Assembly: GCA_938022295.1 (NCBI GenBank)
Contig: CALIDR010000206.1
Coordinates: forward strand, 1-17,883
Source: an uncultured Burkholderiaceae bacterium
GTDB lineage: Bacteria; Pseudomonadota; Gammaproteobacteria; Burkholderiales; Burkholderiaceae_C
DNA: 17,883 nt
Reading direction: 5' to 3'
Position 1 is the first letter of the stretch, and each line of letters begins with the position of its first letter. Below are positions 7,176-12,931 of this stretch, one piece after another. Below the pieces are notes generated by a model. The model was not told the origin of the DNA. It did no database searches and saw only the letters and a program-made list of their open reading frames with translations. The position numbers and the translations under genes were made by a program.

Positions 7176-7378
7176 CGCAAACTCCCCGTCGCCCGCCGCG
7201 CACCCCGCGCAAGCGGCGTGCCCGGCATGCCTTCGGCCGATCCGGCTCGCAGCCAAGCCCGGCCCGGCGTGCGCTCGTGCAACGGTAACGCCCGAGGGCG
7301 AATTCGCGGTGACGGTGGGGCCTCTCGGCACGCCCGCCGCCGCGCCGGCCACGGCGCCCGCGCTGCCACAATGACCGC

Positions 7379-8011
7379 GTGGCGCAGTACTTCGAGGTCC
7401 ACCCCGACAACCCGCAGCCGCGCCTGCTGAAACAGGCCGCGCAGATCCTGCACGCCGGCGGCATCGCGGCCATCCCGACCGACTCGAGCTACGCGCTGGT
7501 GTGCCACCTCGACGACAAGGACGCCGCGCAGGCCTTGCGCCGCGTGCGCCAGGTCGACGACCGCCACCACCTGACGCTGCTGTGCCGCGACCTGTCGGAG
7601 CTCGCGAACTACGCCCGCGTCGACAACCGCCAGTACCGGCTGCTCAAGCTCGCCACGCCGGGGCCGTTCACGTTCATCCTCGAGGCGACGAAGGAGGTGC
7701 CGCGGCGGCTGAGCCACCCGTCGCGGCGCACGATCGGCCTGCGCGTACCGGACCACCGCGTGACGCAGGACCTGCTCGCGCTGTTCGGTCAGCCGCTGCT
7801 GGCCACGACGCTGATCCCGCCCGGCGAGACCGAGCCGCTGAACGACCCGCACGAGATCCGCGAGCGGTTCGAGAAGTCGCTGCAGGCCGTCGTCGACGCC
7901 GGCGCCTGCCCGATGCAGCCGACGACGGTGATCGACCTCAGCGGCGACGTGCCGGTGCTGGTGCGCCGGGGCCGCGGCGACGCCGCCGCGCTCGGCCTCG
8001 CGTTCGACTGA
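7379..8011 (+). CDS. yciO: YciO family protein (Sua5/YciO/YrdC superfamily)
   Basis: This 210-residue protein belongs to the Sua5/TsaC superfamily, whose best-known members make threonylcarbamoyl-AMP for the t6A base of tRNA. It matches the YciO branch closely: FEVHPDNPQPRLLKQA at the N-terminus, PTDSSYAL, LTLLCRDLSELANYA, TPGPFTFILEATKEVPRRL, TIGLRVPDH and a C-terminal QPTTVIDLSGD-PVLVRRG-GD block. The biochemical role of YciO is less certain than that of TsaC. The start is GTG at 7379, which gives MAQYFEVHPDN as in relatives; no Shine-Dalgarno sequence is visible, and the ATG at 7371 is in another frame. The length is normal for the family and no key block is missing. It ends 12 bases from the stop of the convergent glutaredoxin-like gene. 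Confidence 0.92.
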   Translation: MAQYFEVHPDNPQPRLLKQAAQILHAGGIAAIPTDSSYALVCHLDDKDAAQALRRVRQVDDRHHLTLLCRDLSELANYARVDNRQYRLLKLATPGPFTFILEATKEVPRRLSHPSRRTIGLRVPDHRVTQDLLALFGQPLLATTLIPPGETEPLNDPHEIRERFEKSLQAVVDAGACPMQPTTVIDLSGDVPVLVRRGRGDAAALGLAFD

Positions 8012-8023
8012 CCGCTCGCGCGC

Positions 8024-8386
8024 TCAGCTGCCGCGCAGCACGGCGGCCACCTGCTCGGCGCGGAATCCGGTGATCACCTGCCCGCGCACGATCAGCGTGG
8101 GCGTCGCGCGCACCGGCAGCGCCTCGAACGTGGCGCGGCACGCGGCATCGCGCTCGACGAAGCACTCGTCGAACGGCACGCCGTGGCGCTCGAACCACTG
8201 CCGGGCCTGCGTGCAGTAGGGGCAGGTCAGCGACGACACCATGCGGATGTCGCCCGCGCTTGCGAGCGCGGCGACCTCGTCGGCCAGGCGCTGCTCGGTG
8301 CGCCCGATCCACCACTGCGTCGCGAGCGACACCGCCGCGATCAGCGCGACCAGCCCCAGCAGCGAGCGCGGCGACGCCGTCGCCAT
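8024..8386 (-). CDS. Membrane-anchored glutaredoxin-like thiol oxidoreductase (CPYC)
   Basis: This 120-residue protein has one N-terminal hydrophobic helix (about 8-27), a short linker and a small thioredoxin-fold domain. The redox motif CPYC is at 55-58, in SLTCPYCTQARQWFERHGVPF, and ATPTLIV supplies the cis-proline turn expected near the active site. The CPYC motif is the classical dithiol glutaredoxin signature. The anchor and lack of a cleavage site suggest a tethered domain, but which face of the membrane it sits on cannot be told from sequence. Two further Cys residues (about 75 and 82, in DECFVERDAAC) are unusual. It is the last gene of the tas-ybaK-plsY-ridA run, 15 bases after ridA, so it is probably co-transcribed. 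A DsbA/C-like role is possible if the domain is periplasmic. Confidence 0.85.
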   Translation of the reverse strand: MATASPRSLLGLVALIAAVSLATQWWIGRTEQRLADEVAALASAGDIRMVSSLTCPYCTQARQWFERHGVPFDECFVERDAACRATFEALPVRATPTLIVRGQVITGFRAEQVAAVLRGS

Positions 8387-8401
8387 CGTCGTCGCCGGCC
8401 C

Positions 8402-8746
8402 TCAACGCGCCGCGGTGACGACGATCTCGACCTTCCAGCCCAGCCGCGCGAGCGCGGCCTGCACCGTCGCGCGCGGCGGCGTGTGGCCGGGCACGACCCA
8501 GGCGTCCCACACCGCGTTCATGCCGGGGAAGTCGGCGATGTCGGCGAGGAAGATCTGCGCGCGCAGGATCTTCGTCTTGTCGGTGCCGGCGCGCGCGAGC
8601 AGTGCGTCGATCGCCTCGAGCACCTGGCGCGTCTGGCCGCCGATGTCGAGCGTGTCGTCGGCCGCGACCTGGCCGGCGAGGTAAACCGTGTCGCCGTGCA
8701 CCGCCATCTCGGACATGCGGTGGCCGACGTCGAAGCGCTGGATCAT
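8402..8746 (-). CDS. RidA family enamine/imine deaminase (YjgF/YER057c/UK114)
   Basis: This 114-residue cytoplasmic protein belongs to the RidA superfamily of small trimeric enzymes that hydrolyse reactive enamine/imine intermediates, such as 2-aminoacrylate released by PLP enzymes. Seen in the sequence are VYLAGQVAADD near the N-terminus, the helix QTRQVLEAIDALLARAG, and HTPPRATVQAAL with R92, the arginine that binds the substrate carboxylate in active RidA proteins. R92 suggests a working deaminase, although subfamilies differ and some members have other roles. The ATG at 8746 is preceded by GAGGG, which overlaps the plsY stop codon (TGAGGG), so translation is probably linked to plsY. It lies between plsY and a glutaredoxin-like gene on the same strand. 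Confidence 0.92.
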   Translation of the reverse strand: MIQRFDVGHRMSEMAVHGDTVYLAGQVAADDTLDIGGQTRQVLEAIDALLARAGTDKTKILRAQIFLADIADFPGMNAVWDAWVVPGHTPPRATVQAALARLGWKVEIVVTAAR

Positions 8747-8756
8747 GGACGGGCCC

Positions 8757-9422
8757 TCAGTGGTGCTTGTGCTTGTGGCGGTGCGGCGGGTGCGGCGGCG
8801 CCGGCGGCGGCGCGGCCTTCTGGCCGAGGCGGGACTCGGTGCCGGCGAGCAGCTTGCGAATGTTGGGCTCGTGGCGCCACACGAGCAGCAGGCTCATCAC
8901 GGCGATCGCGAGCACCATCATGTCGGCACCCCAGATCAGCAGCTGGTAGAACGGCGCGAACAGCGCGGCGACGATCGAGGCGAGCGAGACGTAGCGGAAG
9001 AAGTAGACGATGATCGCCCAGCTCGCGAGCGTCGCCGCGCCGAGCAGCGGGTTCAGCGCGAACAGCACGCCGGCCGCCGTGGCCACGCCCTTGCCGCCCT
9101 GGAAGCGGAACAGCACCGGCCACAGGTGGCCGACGAACGCCGCCAGCCCGACGGCCGCCGCCGTGCCGACGCCGAGCCCGAAGCGCGGCCCCCAGATCAG
9201 CACCGCCAGCACCGGCAGGTAGCCCTTCAGCGCGTCGAGCGCGAGGGTGGCGATCGCCGCCGGGCGGTGGCCCGAGCGCAGCACGTTGGTCGCCCCCGGG
9301 TTGTGCGAGCCGTAGCTGCGCGGGTCCGCCAGGCCGAACCCGCGGCTGACGATGACGGCGAACGACAGCGAGCCCACCAGGTAGGCGGCGACGATCGCGA
9401 CGAGCGCAGGCACCAGGTCCAT
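8757..9422 (-). CDS. plsY: Glycerol-3-phosphate acyltransferase PlsY
   Basis: PlsY transfers the acyl chain of acyl-phosphate to glycerol-3-phosphate, the first step of phospholipid synthesis in the PlsX/PlsY pathway, in the inner membrane. The protein has 221 residues and several hydrophobic helices. The three family motifs are present: GSHNPGATNVLRSG near residue 38, FRFQGGKGVATAAG near 107, and WRHEPNIRKLLAGTE near 185, with the conserved Ser/Gly/Asn and Lys/Gly residues intact. The C-terminal 17 residues are an unusual Pro/His tail ending HRHKHKHH. The ATG at 9422 is preferred over the adjacent in-frame TTG at 9425. The gene lies 61 bases after ybaK and 10 bases before ridA on the same strand, so it is probably part of that transcript. 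Confidence 0.95.
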   Translation of the reverse strand: MDLVPALVAIVAAYLVGSLSFAVIVSRGFGLADPRSYGSHNPGATNVLRSGHRPAAIATLALDALKGYLPVLAVLIWGPRFGLGVGTAAAVGLAAFVGHLWPVLFRFQGGKGVATAAGVLFALNPLLGAATLASWAIIVYFFRYVSLASIVAALFAPFYQLLIWGADMMVLAIAVMSLLLVWRHEPNIRKLLAGTESRLGQKAAPPPAPPHPPHRHKHKHH

Positions 9423-9483
9423 CAAGGCGGCAGAGAGTCGACCGGCGGCAGTTTACGCGCCGGCTGCCGCGCGCCGCGCCGCG

Positions 9484-9972
9484 TCACAGCGCGCAGTCGA
9501 CCGCCCTCGCCTGCAGCAGCTCGACGAGCACCGACGGCGCGATGCCGACCAGGTACCCGCGCCGCCCACCGTTGATCAGGATGCGCGGCAGCGCGAGCAC
9601 GCTCGCCTGCACGACCACCGGCATCGGCTTGCGCAGCCCGAACGGCGACGTGCCGCCCACCAGGTACCCGCTGTGGCGCTGAGCGACCTCGGGCTTGCAC
9701 GGCGCGACGGCCTTGCAGCCGATCGCCCGCGCGAGGTTCTTCGTGCTGACCTCGCGGTCGCCGTGCATCAGCACCACCAGCGGCCGGCCCCGCTCGTCTT
9801 CCATCACCAGCGTCTTGACGACCTCGTGCAGCGGCACGCCGAGCTGGCGCGCCGACTCGGCCGCGCCGCCGTGGTCGACGTAGTCGTACGGGTGCTCGGT
9901 GAACGCGACGCCGGCCGCGCGCAGCGCCTGCGTGGCCGGCGTCTCGCTGACGTGGCGCCCCTTCCTCGCCAT
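9484..9972 (-). CDS. ybaK: Cys-tRNA(Pro)/Cys-tRNA(Cys) deacylase YbaK/EbsC
   Basis: YbaK hydrolyses Cys wrongly attached to tRNA(Pro), a proofreading step working in trans with prolyl-tRNA synthetase. The 162-residue protein shows ETPATQALR and AFTEHPYDYVDHGG at the N-terminus, AESARQLGV, VVKTLVM with the catalytic-type lysine K53, STKNLARAIG, and the GG-TSPFGLRK loop (SPFG here for the more common SPLG). The length is normal. The ATG at 9972 gives MARKGRHVSETP, as in Burkholderiales relatives; it is seven bases downstream of the tas stop codon without a clear ribosome binding site, so it probably depends on translation from tas. YbaK paralogues with other tRNA specificities (ProXp-ala, for example) share the fold and are the alternative. 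Confidence 0.93.
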   Translation of the reverse strand: MARKGRHVSETPATQALRAAGVAFTEHPYDYVDHGGAAESARQLGVPLHEVVKTLVMEDERGRPLVVLMHGDREVSTKNLARAIGCKAVAPCKPEVAQRHSGYLVGGTSPFGLRKPMPVVVQASVLALPRILINGGRRGYLVGIAPSVLVELLQARAVDCAL

Positions 9973-9979
9973 CGCGCGC

Positions 9980-11041
9980 CTACTGGCCGGGGTCGCGGAT
10001 CTCCCAGCGGATGCGGTCGATCTGCTCGAGCAGCTCGGGCGCGAGCGTGGTGTCCCAGGCGTCCAGGCATTCGTCGAGCTGGGCCACGCTCGTCACGCCG
10101 ATGATCGTGCTCGCCACGCGCCAGTTGCGGTAGCAGAACGCGAGCGCCATGCGCGTGGGCGTCAGGCCGTGCGCGCGCGCCAGCGCGTTGTAGCGGCGCG
10201 CCGCCTCCAGGGTCTGCGGGCGGCCCCAGCGCATCGAGCGCATGCCCTCGAACACGGTGAGCCTGCCGCGGCCGCCCGGGTCGTCGAGGCCGCGCTCGTC
10301 GTACTTGCCGGTCAGCACGCCGAAGCCGAGCGGCGAATACGCCAGCAGCGAGACCTGGGCGTGGTGCAGCACTTCGTCGAGGCCGTTGTCGACGACGCGG
10401 TTGACGAGGCAGTACGGGTTCTGCACCGTCGCGATGCGCGGCAGGCCGTGGGCGTCGGCGATGCGCACGAACTCGGTCACGCCCCAGGGCGTCTCGTTGC
10501 TCACGCCCACCGCGCGCACCTTGCCCGCGCGCACCAGGCGCTGCATCGCCTCGAGCTGGGCCTCGATCGACGTGCACGGGCGCAGCTTGGCAGGGTCGAA
10601 GTACAGGCCGCCGAACATCGGCACGTGACGCACCGGCCAGTGGATCTGGTAGAGGTCGATGACGTCGGTGCCCAGGCGCTTCAGGCTGGCGTCGCAGGCG
10701 GCGACGATGTCGTCGGGCTCGAGGTCGGCCTTGCCGTTGCGGATCCAGGGGTACGCCCGCGCGGCGCCCGAGACCTTGGTCGCGAGCACGAAGCGCTGCC
10801 GCGCACCCGGGCGCTGCGCGAACCAGCGCCCGAGGATGCGCTCGGTGACGCCGAACCGCTCGGCGCTCGGCGGCACCGGGTACATCTCGGCGGCGTCGAG
10901 AAAGTCGATGCCGCGCTCGAGCGCGCGGTCGAGGATCGCGAACGCCGCCGGCTCGTCGACCTGGCGTTCGCCGAACGTCATCGTGCCGAGGCAGATCTTG
11001 CCGACCTTCAGGCCGCTGCGGCCGAGCGTGGTGTGCTCCAT
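9980..11041 (-). CDS. tas: NADPH-dependent aldo/keto reductase, Tas family
   Basis: This 353-residue cytoplasmic enzyme belongs to the aldo/keto reductase superfamily. It aligns along its length with E. coli Tas, so a TIM-barrel oxidoreductase using NADPH is expected; the natural substrate is unknown. The catalytic tetrad is visible as D49 and Y54 in DAAEMYPVPP, K89 in ATKVSG and H134 in YQIHWP. Tas-like segments include SNETPWGV, TVQNPYCLVNR and YSPLGFGVLTGKY. The start is ATG at 11041, with AGGAG at 11047-11051 five bases upstream; a longer in-frame reading to 11146 adds a low-complexity N-terminus and is rejected. It is the first gene of the run tas-ybaK-plsY-ridA-glutaredoxin and is divergent from bciA, with 71 bases between the two starts that must hold both promoters. 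Confidence 0.93.
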   Translation of the reverse strand: MEHTTLGRSGLKVGKICLGTMTFGERQVDEPAAFAILDRALERGIDFLDAAEMYPVPPSAERFGVTERILGRWFAQRPGARQRFVLATKVSGAARAYPWIRNGKADLEPDDIVAACDASLKRLGTDVIDLYQIHWPVRHVPMFGGLYFDPAKLRPCTSIEAQLEAMQRLVRAGKVRAVGVSNETPWGVTEFVRIADAHGLPRIATVQNPYCLVNRVVDNGLDEVLHHAQVSLLAYSPLGFGVLTGKYDERGLDDPGGRGRLTVFEGMRSMRWGRPQTLEAARRYNALARAHGLTPTRMALAFCYRNWRVASTIIGVTSVAQLDECLDAWDTTLAPELLEQIDRIRWEIRDPGQ

Positions 11042-11046
11042 CGGGG

Positions 11047-11051
11047 CTCCT
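11047..11051 (-). promoter_or_regulatory. Ribosome binding site that fixes the tas start
   Basis: On the minus strand the sequence is AGGAG followed by five bases and ATG at 11041. It decides the choice between this start and the longer in-frame open reading back to 11146. Confidence 0.7.
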
Positions 11052-11112
11052 GTCGAAGGGGCGTAGTCTGCCGCAAGGCCGGCACCGGCGCGGCCGTTAT
11101 GCTGCCGCCGCG

Positions 11113-12132
11113 ATGCCCGTCGACCCGCCCCCACCGCCGCCCGCACCGGCGGCCGATCGCGTGCCGCTGCCGCCGCGCCGCGTCCTCGTCCTCGGCGGCA
11201 CCGGCACGATCGGCCGCGCGACGGTGCGCGCGCTGCGACGGCGGGGGCACGTCGTGGTCTGCGTCGTGCGTCCGCGAAGCGGCGGGTCGCCGATCGCCGA
11301 GGGCGTCACGGTGCGGCATGGCGACGTCACCGACCCCGACTCGCTCGCCCGCGACGGCTTCGCCGGCGAGCACTTCGACGCCGTCGTCTCGTGCCTGGCC
11401 TCGCGCACCGGTGCGCCGGCCGACGCGTGGGCGATCGACCATCGGGCCCACGTGCACGCGCTGCGGGCGGCGCAGCGCTCGGGCGTCGCGCACTTCGTGC
11501 TGCTGTCGGCAATCTGCGTGCAAAAGCCCCTGCTCGCGTTCCAGCACGCCAAGCTCGCGTTCGAGCGCGAGCTCGTCGCCAGCGGCCTGACCTACTCGAT
11601 CGTCCGCCCGACCGCGTTCTTCAAGTCGCTGTCGGGTCAGGTCGAGCGGGTGCGGCAGGGCAAGCCCTTCCTCGTCTTCGGCGACGGCACGCTGACGGCG
11701 TGCAAGCCGATCGCCGACGACGACCTGGCCGACTACCTCGCCGGCTGCCTCGACGACCCGGCGCGCCACGACCGCGTGCTGCCGATCGGCGGGCCGGGGC
11801 CGGCGATCACGCCGCGCGAGCAGGGCGAGGCGCTGTTCGCGCTGCTCGGCAAGCCGGCGCGCTTCACGCACGTGCCGGTGGCGCTGCTCGATGCGATCGC
11901 CGGCGTGCTCGGCGCCGCGGGCCGCGTCGTGCCGCCGCTGGCCGACAAGGCCGAGTTCGCGCGCATCGGCCGCTACTACGCCACGGAATCGATGCTCGTG
12001 CTCGACCCCGTCACCGGCCGCTACGACGCCGACGCGACGCCATCGACCGGCACGCGCACGCTGTTCGACCACTATGCCGACCTGCTCGCCGGGCGTGCCG
12101 AGCACGAGCGCCGCGAGCACGCCGTGTTCTGA
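11113..12132 (+). CDS. bciA: Divinyl (proto)chlorophyllide 8-vinyl reductase BciA
   Basis: BciA reduces the 8-vinyl group of divinyl (proto)chlorophyllide with NADPH, a step in bacteriochlorophyll and chlorophyll synthesis. The protein has 339 residues. After a Pro-rich N-terminus comes a Rossmann motif, GGTGTIG at 28-34, then VVSCLASRTG, the stretch HFVLLSAICVQKPLLAFQ (LLSAICVQKP at 130-139), SIVRPTAFFKSLSGQV, CKPIADDDLADY, VLPIGGPG and GRYYATESMLVLDP. These blocks are those of plant DVR and bacterial BciA, which gives confidence beyond a generic NAD(P)-binding call. No N-terminal signal is seen. The ATG at 11113 has no clear ribosome binding site, and a TTATGC hexamer at 11097 might be a -10 box, giving a very short leader (weak). 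No photosynthesis gene lies nearby in the window. The stop is three bases from that of convergent yhhQ. Confidence 0.88.
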   Translation: MPVDPPPPPPAPAADRVPLPPRRVLVLGGTGTIGRATVRALRRRGHVVVCVVRPRSGGSPIAEGVTVRHGDVTDPDSLARDGFAGEHFDAVVSCLASRTGAPADAWAIDHRAHVHALRAAQRSGVAHFVLLSAICVQKPLLAFQHAKLAFERELVASGLTYSIVRPTAFFKSLSGQVERVRQGKPFLVFGDGTLTACKPIADDDLADYLAGCLDDPARHDRVLPIGGPGPAITPREQGEALFALLGKPARFTHVPVALLDAIAGVLGAAGRVVPPLADKAEFARIGRYYATESMLVLDPVTGRYDADATPSTGTRTLFDHYADLLAGRAEHERREHAVF

Positions 12133-12135
12133 CGC

Positions 12136-12804
12136 TCAGCCGGGACTGCGGGCGGGCACCAGCGGCCGCGCCAGCGCGCCGAGCAGCACGCGGTACAGCG
12201 GCAGCAACGCCAAGAGGCTGACGGCGAGCTTGGTCGCATAGTCGACGAGCGCGATCTCGGGCCAATGCGCGGCCATGAAGGCGTCGCTGCTGCGGTGGAA
12301 CGCGACGCCGAAGAACAGCGCGGTGTCGATCGCGCTGCCGACCACCGTCGACGCCGCCGGCGCCAGCCACCACGGTGCGCGACGGCGCAGGCGCGCGAAG
12401 ACCGCGATGTCGACGAGCTGGCCGACCACGTACGCGACCCCGCTGGCCAGCGCGATGCGGGCCACGAAGCCGTCGAAGCCGGCGAGCGCACCGAAGCCCT
12501 GGAAGCGCCCGTCGTGGAACAGCACCGAGACGACGTACGACGCGACGAGCGCCGGCCCCATCACGCGCGCGACGACGCGCTGCGCCGCCTGCCGGCCGAG
12601 CAGCCGCACCGTGAGGTCGGTGGCGACGAACACGAGCGGGAACGTGAACGCGCCCCACGTCGTCAGCACGCCGCCGAGTTGCAGCGGGTACTGCACCAGC
12701 ACGTTGCTCGCGACGATGATCACGAGGTGCGCGGCGACCAGCGTCGACACGCCGAACCAGCCGGGCGCGCCGACGCGCTCGGCGGGCGAATCGAAGGCGG
12801 ACAC
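12136..12804 (-). CDS. yhhQ: Queuosine precursor transporter YhhQ (VUT/DUF165 family)
   Basis: YhhQ is an inner-membrane transporter that imports the 7-deazaguanine precursors preQ0 and preQ1 for queuosine modification of tRNA. The 222-residue protein aligns along its length with E. coli YhhQ: NVLVQYPLQLGG, TTWGAFTFPLVFVATDLTVR, QGFGALAGFDGFVARIA, GQLVDIAVFARLRRR, WWLAPAASTVVGSAIDTALF and HWPEIALVDYATKL. About six hydrophobic helices are visible. The start chosen is GTG at 12804, with AAGGA five bases upstream, giving a length like that of E. coli YhhQ. The in-frame ATG at 12840 lies inside the predicted preQ1-I riboswitch and has no ribosome binding site, so it is rejected. It follows the acyl-CoA synthetase remnant on the same strand but has its own leader. 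Confidence 0.95.
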   Translation of the reverse strand: MSAFDSPAERVGAPGWFGVSTLVAAHLVIIVASNVLVQYPLQLGGVLTTWGAFTFPLVFVATDLTVRLLGRQAAQRVVARVMGPALVASYVVSVLFHDGRFQGFGALAGFDGFVARIALASGVAYVVGQLVDIAVFARLRRRAPWWLAPAASTVVGSAIDTALFFGVAFHRSSDAFMAAHWPEIALVDYATKLAVSLLALLPLYRVLLGALARPLVPARSPG

Positions 12805-12809
12805 GCGGA

Positions 12810-12843
12810 TCCTTTTTGACGCTGGGGTGAGGGAACCCATCGC
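12810..12843 (-). promoter_or_regulatory. preQ1-I riboswitch in the yhhQ leader
   Basis: Read on the minus strand, stem P1 pairs GCGATGGG (12843-12836) with CCCAGCGT (12826-12819) around one A-G mismatch. The loop is TTCCCTCA, followed by a single C at 12827 just before the 3' arm, the place where the preQ1-contacting cytosine sits in this class. After P1 comes CAAAAAGGA: an A-rich strand typical of loop L3, running into the ribosome binding site AAGGA. Loop bases TCC can pair with GGA of that site to close the second helix of an H-type pseudoknot. The order UGGGU, CCCCAG, A-rich, AAGG is close to the well-studied Thermoanaerobacter element as I recall it. Binding of preQ1 would hide the ribosome binding site and turn off the transporter. 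This is fully consistent with the next gene's function. No search was run. Confidence 0.8.
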
Positions 12844-12888
12844 GGCCCGGGTCGACGGCCGCCGTGCACGCGAGCGGCGCACACACCT

Positions 12889-12929
12889 GCCAGTGTACCG
12901 GCCTCGACGCCGGCGGCCGCCGCACTGGC
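12889..12929 (-). other. Compound inverted repeat after the acyl-CoA synthetase remnant
   Basis: Outer arms GCCAGTG (12889-12895) and CACTGGC (12923-12929) enclose inner arms CCGGC (12898-12902) and GCCGG (12909-12913). It starts three bases past the stop at 12932 and could end that transcript, although no T-run follows. On the minus strand the same stretch contains TACACT (12897-12892), a possible -10 box for a yhhQ transcript that would then include the riboswitch. No -35 hexamer is visible. Confidence 0.3.
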
Positions 12930-12931
12930 CG

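Noticed and set aside
7176..7378. Divergent region between the membrane-protein gene and yciO searched for promoters or an RNA
   Set aside because: No convincing -35/-10 pair, riboswitch or structured RNA was seen, only the GGGGAG ribosome binding site at 7182-7187.
6088..7473. A 461-codon minus-strand open frame overlapping the two-helix membrane protein and the phasin-like gene
   Set aside because: It is Arg/Gly-rich, has no membrane helices or motifs and crosses the strong terminator at 6357-6384. The overlapping frame with a ribosome binding site at 7182-7187 is the real gene.
11042..11146. N-terminal extension of the aldo/keto reductase
   Set aside because: The added residues are low-complexity and overlap the bciA start. 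The ATG at 11041 has AGGAG and matches the Tas N-terminus.
12805..12882. N-terminal extension of YhhQ from ATG 12840 or from 12882
   Set aside because: Those starts lack a ribosome binding site, ATG 12840 lies within the predicted riboswitch stem, and the extra residues do not resemble YhhQ. GTG 12804 has AAGGA at the right distance.
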